Below are positions 26,275 to 34,518 of a stretch of 64,000 bases of DNA, in pieces. Position numbers and translations under genes: made by a program. Origin of the DNA: Actinomycetes bacterium (GTDB lineage Bacteria > Actinomycetota > Acidimicrobiia > Acidimicrobiales > Acidimicrobiaceae); assembly GCA_021822605.1 (NCBI GenBank), contig JAKAQL010000007.1:1-64000 (forward strand), written 5' to 3'. The stretch's first letter is position 1, and every line of letters begins with the position of its first letter. Under the pieces are notes generated by a model. It did no database searches. It saw nothing but the letters and a program-made list of their open reading frames with translations, and had not been told where the DNA came from.

Positions 26275-27096
26275 TCAGATTGGTAGCAGTCCTCCAGCGG
26301 GGGCTGTTCCTGGCAGGACTGAGGCTGACAACGGGGGTCGAATCTTTAACGCCGTACCCCAACCTGGAAACGTCACCTTCCACTGCGTGTGGTAGAGCAG
26401 CCGGTCGCGAGTGAGCACGGCCGTCGTATCGAGCCCACGGACATAGCCAGCCCCCACATAGATCGAGTAGTGGAGCTTACGGACGCCCGCAAGCGCCTGC
26501 CTGGCCGCTGGGTCATGTCGCACCGCGGCTACGATCTGCGTTCTCGAGAGCTGCCCGCTATAGCCAAAGCACTGAGTCCCGGCTATGAGCTGGGAACCGC
26601 TGGCATGCACCTGCCCCGTGGAGTTGATGACACCCACTACCGCAAGAATCTGACCGATCTCCTGTTGACCAAAGCCGACGGTGTACCAATGGCCGCTGAT
26701 CAGGCTCCAAGAGTGGCCTGCTACGACCCGTGCGGCACCATAGGCCGACTCGACACCACCGTTAGCAGCAATGATCGCAACCTCACCATCTCGATCGCTC
26801 GGATCCCAGGCACCGTAGACCGTCGGCTGATGGGTAACGCCAGGCGCAGTTTCGTGGACGGCGATCGTAAAGCGCATCGGGACAGATGAGAACACCCGCA
26901 CCCCCTCAGCGAGTGGGGCCGGGAGGCGGTGAGTGATTGACCGTCGGGTGTGATCGACCTTGGCGGTGGTGGCCGACCCATGGGATCTTGACGACGACGC
27001 CGAATGGCTTGTGCTGACACAGGAAGCCAGCACAAGCCCTCCAAGACCGACAGCAATGACCTTCAACCCCCACTTTCGGTGATTAGAAGCCACCAT
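26275..27096 (-). CDS. Putative lipoprotein of unknown function
   Basis: About 273 aa from the ATG at 27096 (MVASNHRKWG), which gives a clean signal peptide: basic head, hydrophobic VIAVGLGGLVLA, and the lipobox LASC. The track starts 10 codons earlier at 27126. After a Ser/Thr-rich linker the mature part is extracellular and Gly/Val rich (VVAGHSWSLISGHWYTVGFGQQEIGQILAVVGVINST), with one Cys (GTQCFGYSG). No known fold is evident to me. It is a single gene, convergent with the second ABC pair and divergent from the Nudix gene. Confidence 0.75.
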   Translation of the reverse strand: MVASNHRKWGLKVIAVGLGGLVLASCVSTSHSASSSRSHGSATTAKVDHTRRSITHRLPAPLAEGVRVFSSVPMRFTIAVHETAPGVTHQPTVYGAWDPSDRDGEVAIIAANGGVESAYGAARVVAGHSWSLISGHWYTVGFGQQEIGQILAVVGVINSTGQVHASGSQLIAGTQCFGYSGQLSRTQIVAAVRHDPAARQALAGVRKLHYSIYVGAGYVRGLDTTAVLTRDRLLYHTQWKVTFPGWGTALKIRPPLSASVLPGTAPAGGLLPI

Positions 27097-27188
27097 CGCG
27101 TCGAAATCACCTCGCTTCGCATCCATCTAGTGTGGTCGTTGGGACAGCACGCCCACAGGTAGTAGTGTAACCGGAGGAGGTGGTCAAG

Positions 27189-27617
27189 ATGGTGGTGCTC
27201 GCAGCGGGCGGCGCAATCTATCGCCCCACCCTATCGGGTGGATACGAAGTTGTACTGGTCCACCGCCCCCGTTATGACGACTGGTCCTGGCCTAAGGGAA
27301 AGTGTGAGCCCGGGGAGAGCCTCCCAGAATGCGCCATTCGAGAGGTCGAGGAGGAGACCGGTATTCTCACCACCGTTGGCCCCATGCTCTGCGTGCTCTC
27401 CTATCGCGACCAACAACAGAGAGTCAAGCGGGTCACCTACTACGCACTCCACATCGCAATCATTAGCCCGCACGAACGAGATGACGAGGTTGACCAGCTT
27501 ATATGGATCGACATCGACGCGGTCGATCAGAAGTTGACCGTCGCCGGCGACACCCAAGTCACTGCTGCACTTCGAGCCTACCTCTCAGAGGATTCGGAAC
27601 AACGGCCAACCCGATAG
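27189..27617 (+). CDS. Nudix hydrolase (MutT-like)
   Basis: A 142-aa single-domain Nudix protein. The box is complete: GKCEPGESLPECAIREVEEETGI (Gx5Ex7REVxEExG). The preceding YDDWSWPKGK is typical of MutT1/Ap4A-type enzymes, which hydrolyse nucleoside diphosphate derivatives such as 8-oxo-dGTP or diadenosine polyphosphates. The substrate is not decidable here. The ATG at 27189 is preferred to the GTG at 27180 because GGAGGAGG lies 8 nt before it. Confidence 0.88.
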   Translation: MVVLAAGGAIYRPTLSGGYEVVLVHRPRYDDWSWPKGKCEPGESLPECAIREVEEETGILTTVGPMLCVLSYRDQQQRVKRVTYYALHIAIISPHERDDEVDQLIWIDIDAVDQKLTVAGDTQVTAALRAYLSEDSEQRPTR

Positions 27618-27901
27618 CGATCAGCGGCGGCGACCCTATGTGCCAACAGGGCGCCGATGGCTCTTCATCGAGCTGCAACGTCGATCAGCGAGGCTCAGGA
27701 CAGCCTTGGTGCCGATCACGAGGTGCCAGATCTTGAAGCTCGCCAGCCAGGCTGGTCACCCATATCAGACGGGCATCACACAGTTGGTCAGGCCAGTTTG
27801 CATCGCCAGAGTCACCATAGCAGCGACCGGAGTGTGAACGCGACGTTAACTGTCGAGTGCACACTGATCCGACGAACCAGGAATTGCCATAGAGTGACGT
27901 T

Positions 27902-29233
27902 GTGGATCCAAGTAAAATGCGCGAGGACAAGCGCCGCTTCGTCTTGCATGTCGTCGAAGAACGCCGAATCAAATTCATCCAACTATGGTTCACCGATGTT
28001 CTCGGTATTCCAAAGTCCTTCCAGATCACCCCAGCTGAGTTAGCCAATGCATTGGACGAAGGAATGATCTTCGACGGATCAGCGATCGACGGCTTCTCGC
28101 GTATTCAAGAGAGTGACGTGATCGCCAGACCTGACCCTGATAGTTTCACAATTCTCCCCAACCAACCCCACGTTGCAAGGATGTTTTGCGATATTATCAA
28201 CTTGGACGGCACGCCATTCGAGGGTTGTCCGCGCAATGTGCTCAAGCGTACACTCGATCGCACTCATGCACTCGGCCTGACCTTCTTCGTCTCGCCGGAG
28301 ATCGAGTACTTCTACCTCGACCCCACCACTACCAAGCCACTCGATGAGGGTTCCTACTTCGACCTCTCCCTGAGTGACACTGGGTCAGAGATCCGCAAAG
28401 AGACCGTCTTCGCGCTTGAGGAGACGGGGATCGCAGTCAAGTACTCTCACCATGAAGATGGCCCCTCGCAGCACGAGATCGACCTACGCGCCACCGATGC
28501 GTTAGCCATGGCTGACAACGTCATAACCGCGCGTCTCATCATCTCGCGCATCGCCGCGAACGCGGGTGCGCTGGCAACCTTCATGCCCAAACCCCTTGCA
28601 GGGGTGCAGGGTTCAGGCATGCACCTGCACATGGCGCTCTTTGACGCCACCGACAACATCTTCGCCGATCCAGGAACCCCGGATGGTCTTAGCGCACAGG
28701 CTCACTATTTTATCGCAGGATTGCTCGCCCACGCTGCTGAGATCACAGCCGTGACGAATCAGTGGGTGAACTCGTACAAACGTCTTGTTCCGGGTTACGA
28801 GGCACCAGCCGACATCGCCTGGGCCCACCACAACCGCTCCGCTCTCGTGCGAGTACCGGTCGCCCCATCGACACGCGAGGAAAACTACCAAGTCGAGTAC
28901 CGAGCACCTGATCCCGCCTGTAACCCCTATCTCGCATTCGCAGTGATCTTGGCCGCTGGCCTCGATGGTCTCACCAACAAACTTGAACTTCCCCGTGAGA
29001 CGACGGAGAACCTCTTCACCCTTCCCGATACAAAACGAGATGCCCTCGACATCATTCCTCTTCCCAGTAGCCTTGAGGAGGCTCTACTTCGAATGGAGGA
29101 GTCGACACTCGTTCGCGAGACCCTTGGAGATCACGTCACTGAGTGGTTCATCCGTAACAAGCATTCAGAGTGGGATCGCTATAACACTCGAATCTCTCAG
29201 TACGAACTAGCCCGTTACTTGAGGGTGTTATAG
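27902..29233 (+). CDS. glnA: Glutamine synthetase, type I (alpha-like)
   Basis: A 443-aa GSI that makes glutamine from glutamate, ammonia and ATP. Conserved blocks are IFDGSAIDGFSRIQESDV, EIEYF, the substrate loop HHEDGPSQHEIDLRATDAL, PKPLAGVQGSGMHLH, NSYKRLVPGYEAP and RNRSALVRVP-type sequence (HNRSALVRVP). The length near 440 and the lack of the adenylylation insert point to GSI-alpha rather than the adenylylated beta type. It starts with GTG and has no clear ribosome site; TAGAGT six nt before the start suggests a leaderless message. It is followed without a gap by the GlnR-like gene. The 284-nt region upstream (27618-27901) shows no gene. Confidence 0.93.
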   Translation: MDPSKMREDKRRFVLHVVEERRIKFIQLWFTDVLGIPKSFQITPAELANALDEGMIFDGSAIDGFSRIQESDVIARPDPDSFTILPNQPHVARMFCDIINLDGTPFEGCPRNVLKRTLDRTHALGLTFFVSPEIEYFYLDPTTTKPLDEGSYFDLSLSDTGSEIRKETVFALEETGIAVKYSHHEDGPSQHEIDLRATDALAMADNVITARLIISRIAANAGALATFMPKPLAGVQGSGMHLHMALFDATDNIFADPGTPDGLSAQAHYFIAGLLAHAAEITAVTNQWVNSYKRLVPGYEAPADIAWAHHNRSALVRVPVAPSTREENYQVEYRAPDPACNPYLAFAVILAAGLDGLTNKLELPRETTENLFTLPDTKRDALDIIPLPSSLEEALLRMEESTLVRETLGDHVTEWFIRNKHSEWDRYNTRISQYELARYLRVL

Positions 29234-29917
29234 TTGGCCACTGTCGCCGTCTTCTCCCCTAGGAATGTGGACAGAGTGCTCGATTTCTACGACGACACCG
29301 GCTATGAATTTATGGTCTTGGGATCGGAGAATGCGACACTTCCCGATCAGGTTGCCGGAGTCATTGTCGATGCGACCACCGACTTTGAACAGGCTGTCAC
29401 GCTCTGTCGAGACATCAGGCGGCATCGAGAGAGCGATGTGGTGCTCCTGCTCCTGATCGAGCGACATCAGGTGAAGGAACTCGCTCTACGCGAGGGGGTG
29501 ATCGACGATTTTGCCGTCTCCCCCTTTGACCGCACTGAGCTATCCGTACGCCTGCAGCACCTGCTGGTGCGGCACGGCCAACCCGATGAGCACTCCAAGA
29601 TCGCCATTGGACCCCTGATACTCGACACTGACACCTATCAGGCAACCCTCGCGGGAGCTCCCATGGACTTGACGTACATGGAGTACGAACTACTGAAGTT
29701 CCTAGCTAGCCACCCCGGAAAAGTCTTCTCGAGGGAGACCTTGCTCTCCAGGGTCTGGGGTTATGAATACTACGGCGGGGCAAGAACCGTTGACGTCCAT
29801 ATTCGTCGACTGCGAGCAAAACTGGGAGAAGCCTACGAAGCCCTCATCCAAACCGTCCGTTCAGTGGGCTATAAGTTTGGCATCCCTACTGAACTCTCCT
29901 CAGACGACTCCCCGTAG
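29234..29917 (+). CDS. glnR: OmpR-type orphan regulator, GlnR-like
   Basis: A 227-aa protein. The receiver-like N-terminus has VIVDATTDFEQAVTLCRDIRR and lacks a standard phosphorylation pocket, as in actinobacterial GlnR. The winged helix at the C-terminus reads LTYMEYELLKFLASHPGKVF, then WGYEYYGGARTVDVHIRRLRAKLG, very like GlnR of Streptomyces. GlnR controls ammonium assimilation genes, including glnA. Here the TTG start follows directly on the glnA stop (TAGTTG), so regulator and target are in one unit. I did not find a convincing GlnR box upstream of glnA. Confidence 0.85.
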   Translation: MATVAVFSPRNVDRVLDFYDDTGYEFMVLGSENATLPDQVAGVIVDATTDFEQAVTLCRDIRRHRESDVVLLLLIERHQVKELALREGVIDDFAVSPFDRTELSVRLQHLLVRHGQPDEHSKIAIGPLILDTDTYQATLAGAPMDLTYMEYELLKFLASHPGKVFSRETLLSRVWGYEYYGGARTVDVHIRRLRAKLGEAYEALIQTVRSVGYKFGIPTELSSDDSP

Positions 29918-29962
29918 CCAAGCGGCCCTCACCGCCTCTGCAGCGAGACAGGAAATGGCTAC
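29914..29962. terminator. Inverted repeat between convergent glnR and erpA-like genes
   Basis: Arms GTAGCCA (29914-29920) and TGGCTAC (29956-29962) flank an inner GCGG/CCGC hairpin. It lies at the end of glnR and 20 nt from the stop of the opposing gene. There is no T-run on either side, so termination is only suggested by position. Confidence 0.3.
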
Positions 29963-29982
29963 CTTGGATGAACGCGGCGGTC

Positions 29983-30345
29983 TTACGAGAAAGAGGAGCC
30001 GCAACCGCAGGTTCGGGTCGCGTTTGGGTTCGTGATATGAAAACCGGCTTCACTTAACGAATCGCTGTAGTCGAGCGATGCGCCCTTGATGAGTTCAGCC
30101 GATGCGGTATCAACAACCACTCGAACATCCCCAAAGGTAGCCGTGATATCGTCTTCAGCGAGTTCGCTATCGAAGAACATGTCATAGCTATACCCTGAAC
30201 AACCCCCTGGTGCTACCGCCACCCGAAGGAAAAGGCCTTCAGCACCCTCTTCCTCGGCAAGCAGCGCAGCTACCTTGGCCACCGCACGATCAGTCAGGGT
30301 AATCACTGAGGGGCGCTTACCAATTTTTACCGATGACATAGCCAT
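29983..30345 (-). CDS. erpA: HesB/IscA-family iron-sulfur insertion protein (ErpA-like)
   Basis: About 120 aa. A-type carrier signatures are the three cysteines in GGCSGYSY and TCGCGSSF, with LRVAVAPGGCSG ahead. Such proteins deliver Fe-S clusters to target enzymes in the cytosol. The ATG at 30345 has AAGGAG at normal distance and is preferred to the GTG at 30351. TATACT at 30377-30382 (minus strand) is a likely -10 box. It is convergent with glnR and divergent from the mrp-like gene, which is also an Fe-S related protein. Confidence 0.9.
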   Translation of the reverse strand: MAMSSVKIGKRPSVITLTDRAVAKVAALLAEEEGAEGLFLRVAVAPGGCSGYSYDMFFDSELAEDDITATFGDVRVVVDTASAELIKGASLDYSDSLSEAGFHITNPNATRTCGCGSSFS

Positions 30346-30376
30346 GATCACTCCTTCAAGACGCTGTTATGGCTCC

Positions 30377-30382
30377 AGTATA
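30377..30382 (-). promoter_or_regulatory. Candidate -10 element for the erpA-like gene
   Basis: TATACT on the minus strand lies 31 nt upstream of the chosen ATG. A weak TTCTAG 18 nt further upstream could serve as a -35. The -10 alone is a good match to the housekeeping consensus. Confidence 0.35.
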
Positions 30383-30518
30383 GCGCAGATCAGCGCCTTC
30401 CTAGAAGGACTCCTGCGCGAACATCGTACCCACCACTGATTGCGCCTTGAGGAACCTCCTTTGCCAACACCTTGACGAGAGCCCCCTTCGTCAGCAAACC
30501 TTTGTTAGGCTAGGTACC

Positions 30519-31658
30519 ATGACTACGAACACGACGGCATCCACCCAAGAGACTCGGATTCGCGACGTCGTCGATGCAGTGATGGACCCAGAACTCGGCT
30601 TGACCCTTGGGGAACTCGGCATGGTCAAAGAAGTAACGGTAACTGAGCACCAGATCTCGATCCTGGTCGCCTTGACAACACCAGGCTGCCCTCTCAAGAA
30701 CCAAATTCAGAGAAGTCTCGCCGACGCCATCGATAACCAAGACCTCGAAGGGCGCCAGCTCCGGGTCACTTTTACGGAGTTGACCCGCGAGGAGAAGGAG
30801 CGAGCCATGCAACTCGCCCGTCGAGGTGCACAAGCCACCGATTTGCCACCAGCGCTACAGGGTACCCAATTGCTCGCCTTCTCCTCGGGGAAGGGAGGCG
30901 TTGGCAAATCGTCACTCGCCATCGCGGTAGCACAGAACATCGCCGAGCGCGGCTATCGTGTTGGCCTTCTTGACGCTGACATTTGGGGTTTCTCGCAACC
31001 CCAACTGCTCTCAGCCCAGGCAGAGCGTCTGAGCGCTGAAGGGGATGCCGTCGATTTCCACATCAATCCCTACCTTGCCCCGACGGGGGCGGGAACACTC
31101 GCCGTGGTATCGATGGGTATGATGGTGGAACAAGCGGGGTCGGCCATCATGTGGCGAGGTCTCATGCTGTCGCGAGCGCTCCAACACTTCATCGAGGATG
31201 TCAATTGGGCCAACCCTGACTTTCTCATCATCGACCTACCTCCGGGGACCGGGGACGTTCCGATGACTCTCGCCCGTCTCCTACCAACGACGAAGGTCGC
31301 CCTCGTGACGACCCCTTCGGCACTCGCTAGCCATGTCGCCGAGCGTGCAGCCTCCTTTGCCATCAAAGCGAACCTGGCGTTACTCGGTGTCATCGAGAAC
31401 ATGAGCTGGATCGACTGTCCCCATGGCGAACGCTTGACACCATTCGGGCAAGGCGGTGGAGCGGCGATCGCCGCGCAGTATCACCTCCCACTTCTGGCCC
31501 ACATTCCCCTTGGGGAGTCTCTCCACGACATGCCGGCGGTCATCGATCTCACCTCGGCGATCCTCGAGCAGATGGGTCGGCAGGAAGACGCGTTGGGAGC
31601 CTGCACCGCTCACCTTTGGGATGCATTGACAGTGGACGATCTGAGCCCTTTGCGATAA
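30519..31658 (+). CDS. mrp: Mrp/NBP35-family P-loop ATPase (Fe-S carrier type)
   Basis: About 379 aa from the ATG at 30519 (MTTNTTAST). An N-terminal DUF59/MIP18-like domain (VVDAVMDPELGLTLGELGMV, TTPGCPLKNQI) is followed by the Mrp ATPase domain with FSSGKGGVGKSSLAIAVAQ and LIIDLPPGTGDVPMTL. Mrp proteins hold and transfer Fe-S clusters. The CxxC usual in E. coli Mrp is reduced to CPHG here (MSWIDCPHGERL); I recall actinobacterial members also lacking it. The track start at 30447 is upstream of any likely signal; TAGGCT seven nt before the ATG suggests a leaderless message. Confidence 0.9.
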   Translation: MTTNTTASTQETRIRDVVDAVMDPELGLTLGELGMVKEVTVTEHQISILVALTTPGCPLKNQIQRSLADAIDNQDLEGRQLRVTFTELTREEKERAMQLARRGAQATDLPPALQGTQLLAFSSGKGGVGKSSLAIAVAQNIAERGYRVGLLDADIWGFSQPQLLSAQAERLSAEGDAVDFHINPYLAPTGAGTLAVVSMGMMVEQAGSAIMWRGLMLSRALQHFIEDVNWANPDFLIIDLPPGTGDVPMTLARLLPTTKVALVTTPSALASHVAERAASFAIKANLALLGVIENMSWIDCPHGERLTPFGQGGGAAIAAQYHLPLLAHIPLGESLHDMPAVIDLTSAILEQMGRQEDALGACTAHLWDALTVDDLSPLR

Positions 31659-31757
31659 CCTACCGCCGAACTGGCCACAACGATCACCGCCCTTAAAGGC
31701 ACCTCCCAAACCTGACCGGCGCTGGAATCTTGTCAGCGGTTCAACTGGCGGAGTACC

Positions 31758-32932
31758 TCAAGAGAGCGCCGCAAAGATCTTGTCGTCCTTGGCGTTGGAG
31801 GTTGCGCGAACCGTTGCCGAGGTCGCCCCAAAAGCGAAACAACCCGCCGGATCGACCGCTAAACACACCTCAGCCCCGCGCTCAAAGCGTTCCCGCGCGA
31901 AGACGCCCACGAGTTGATGCCCGCCTCCCACTTCGGGGACATGATCGTAGCCTCTACCACGGAAAGCCACGTCGCAGATCCGTCCACGGAACTGATTGGC
32001 GGTGCTGTCTTCAGTCTCGATATTCCTTAACGTCGCCGCTGCTGCTCTGATGAAGACACTCACAGGGTCCTTGCTCGTTCCCGGTAAGAGAGCCCACCCA
32101 CCTGCGCTGTCACGACGGCATCTTCGACCCGAACGACCATCGTCCCATTCGAACCCCAAGACTCCACGACGCTCAGCAATTCTCTGGCCAGACCTATGAA
32201 GCGCGCGACAAAAAGCGTCCGCGGAGACGAATAGAGTGCCTCAGGAGTTGAGTATTGAACGAGCCTACCTGCTTGCAGCACTCAGATTTTATCCGCCAGA
32301 GCAAACGCCTCAGATTGGTCATGGGTGATGTAGACCGCAGTCGAGCCGCATTCTCTCGTCAAACTCGCGATCTCCACCCTCAACCGTTCTCGCAGGTCGG
32401 CATCCAGATTCGAGAGTGGCTCATCAAAGAGAAGAAGCCCCGGTTTGGAGACCAACGCTCGCGCAAGCGCCACACGCTGTTGCTCACCGCCAGAGAGATC
32501 ATTCGGATACTGTTCGGCATAGGCGGCCAGACCGACACGATCTAGCATCGCCAGCGAGGCACACCTTCGTTCATCTGCGCTCATTTTGAGCCTCCGTAGC
32601 GCAAAGGCCACATTGTCAATGGCCTTCATGTGTGGCCACAATGCATAATCTCGAACGACCATGACTAAGTCCCGCCCCTCAGGCGGGCGGTGCTTTCCGG
32701 GCCCAGCAACCATTTTTCCATGCAAGGCCATCTGTCCACTCTCGACGGTCTCGATACCAGCGATGAGCCGGATCAACGTTGATTTGCCACTAAACGATGG
32801 CCCCAAGAGAACGACAAACTCGCCAGAGCCCGCCTGGAACTCCACCTCATCAAGGGCGAGCTTCGTCGGCGTATAGCGCTTCGATACTCTGTCAATCCGA
32901 AGACTAGGGGCCGCTGATCCTGCAATGACCAT
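31758..32932 (-). pseudogene. Ferric/spermidine-type ABC importer ATPase, broken
   Basis: From the ATG at 32932 (AGGAG ahead) the reading frame shows Walker A GPSFSGKST, signature LSGGEQQRVALARAL and Walker B LLLFDEPLSNLDA, then stops at a TGA after ALADKI (32282). The same frame continues past the stop with VLQAGRLVQYSTPEALY. A second lesion, a frameshift within GGTGGGTGGG near 32095, separates it from the TOBE-like C-terminus (LLPGTSKDPVSVFIRAAAATLRN). The Q-loop is also altered: VVRDYALWPH where FQDYALFPH is usual. In a living member this would power import of Fe(III) or a similar anion complex. Two lesions make function very unlikely. Confidence 0.88.
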
Positions 32933-32942
32933 AGTGCACTCC

Positions 32943-33684
32943 TTAGAGAACATTCGCACCTAACCGTCGCCAGCCTTTTGGGGCCAGCAAGCGGAACAGC
33001 AGCGAGAAAATGATCATCATGCCGAGATCGATGAGCAGAGCAACGATCGACAACGCCGTACCTTGCGAGAGGTGCGACTTCCCGAGCACCGAAATGATCG
33101 CAACGGCCACTGGCTGGGCACCAGGCGGTGCAAACAGTTCAGGGGCCGGCAACTCGAGAAAGGTGGCTGCAAACGTGAGCGACCACGCCCACAGCAAACT
33201 CGCTCCAAGAAGAGGTATCGCGCATCGCCATCACGATTGGATCAAACCCGCCCCATGCACTCGCCCGGCGTCGAGCAGTGACCCCTTGACTTGGGCCAGT
33301 GGTCCCGCTAGCACATGGGTAGTCGACGGCAACACTCCTGCGAGGTACGCCATGATGAGTATCAGAACCGTACCGTACCGTACCGTAGATATCGATACCA
33401 AGGCTTGATAGCATTGGCACATTACAGGGAAAAATACATCCTCCAGCCAGCACCAGTCCAGGCGAAGCGATCGCAGCACGTACCGTCACACCGAGCAACT
33501 TGTCGATCAGTTTGGAACTTCTTCTCGAGAGGCGGCGAGCGATAACGGTGCCGAGGATGAGGGCAAGAAACCCATTGAGCACGGCTAGTTGGAAGGAGAA
33601 TCCAAGAGAGCTCCCGAGTTCAGCAAATTTATTTGTCTCAGCAATCTGCGCCTTTAGAGCCTTACCGTCGATGCCGATCACGCC
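32943..33684 (-). pseudogene. ABC importer permease remnant, fused by deletion to the binding protein
   Basis: Membrane segments SFQLAVLNGFLALILGTVIARRL and AIASPGLVLAGG, then VLILIMAYLAGVLP and TFLELPAPELF, spell the C-terminal half of an FbpB-type permease. It has lost its start and N-terminal half: upstream of about 33684 the frame is binding-protein sequence. It is shifted by extra copies of a 5-bp repeat (33367-33387) and has an in-frame TGA at 33231 before the last segment. It abuts the ATPase remnant. Three independent lesions mark it as dead. Confidence 0.85.
33367..33387 (+). repeat. Four tandem copies of ACCGT within the permease remnant
   Basis: ACCGT is repeated four times. On the coding (minus) strand, two or five copies would keep IDIYGTV in frame with LILIMAYLAG; four copies shift it into a frame that goes on to read unrelated sequence. 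It looks like slipped-strand expansion. Confidence 0.85.
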
Positions 33685-34386
33685 AGGAAGTAGCGCATGG
33701 CGCGTTACCGTATTGGTCGAGTTGATGTGAAGTCCGTTGGCCGCGCGCTTCTTGAAATAGGCTCCACCTCGCGTGACGCCACCCTGTTGTTGCATGATGG
33801 AGGCGACCGCCGTATACGTCGGACCCGAAATCGCTGGTTTGTCCATCTCGATAGCACCCTTCCAGGCTGGCGTCAACAGACTGCTCCACGAGGTTGGTGG
33901 GTTCTTGGTGACCTTGGAGTTATATGCGTAGGCAACGGCGATCGTAATCCCGGTCGGGATAAAACTCCCATCAGCTGGAACCAACACCTTGCCTAGGGAC
34001 GTCAGCGTCCCCATGGTCGGTTCGAAACCACGCAACACATAGTGCTGTTGATCGAGGGCCGCATAAGCGTCCGAGCCATCAGACTAGAAGACGCCCCACT
34101 GAGGGTTCTCGGCCTCTGCCGATATTTTCGCCAACAGCGTACCCGATGTATGGTTCACCAACTCCGTCGGAACCCCTGTCGCTTGCCGCAACCCTTTGGC
34201 CACCGCTGGTCCGTAACCTTCAGCCCCATAGACCACCAACGGCACCACGTTGGTGTTGGAGACGGTCTTGGTCGTCGACGAGGTGGACGCCGTCGAACTT
34301 TAGCCACACGCCGCGAGCACACTCGTCGCTCCTACTAAAGCTAGACCAATCTTGAGAACTCGAGAGAGCCGATTATGCTCAAGCAT
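33684..34386 (-). pseudogene. Ferric-type ABC substrate-binding lipoprotein, broken
   Basis: Starts at ATG 34386 (MLEHNRLSRV) with a signal peptide and lipobox VLAACG, then an in-frame TAA one codon after the lipobox cysteine-glycine. The frame resumes (VVYGAEGYGPAVAKGLRQATG) to a TAG at GVF-stop-SDGSDAY, where a Trp codon is expected, and continues as the track ORF from 34038 (PPTSWSSLLTPAWKGAIEMDKPAISG), typical of Fe(III)/phosphonate-type binding proteins. The end of the protein is deleted and joined to permease sequence near codon HALLPG. It would have been the extracytoplasmic receptor of the same importer. Two stops and a truncation make it a pseudogene. Confidence 0.87.
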
Positions 34387-34518
34387 TGTCCTAAACTCAC
34401 CGAGCGGCCGTCAACCGCTCCCCAAGAATCGGTAAACCACAAGCAAGCGGCCGGTGAGTAGTTTGCACGTCGGCGGTGAGCCAATCTGGATCCCGCAGCC
34501 GTCGGGTCCCAAGGCATC

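Noticed and set aside
27781-27901. GlnR box upstream of glnA
   Set aside because: GTTAAC and GTGCAC are six bases apart, but the GAAAC half-sites are absent; the match is too weak.
27685-28047. 120-aa minus-strand ORF over the glnA start
   Set aside because: It is antisense to glnA coding sequence and lacks a recognisable domain.
33139-34038. 299-aa ORF as a novel gene
   Set aside because: It is a chimera of binding-protein and permease remnants and ends in a frame shifted by the ACCGT repeat.
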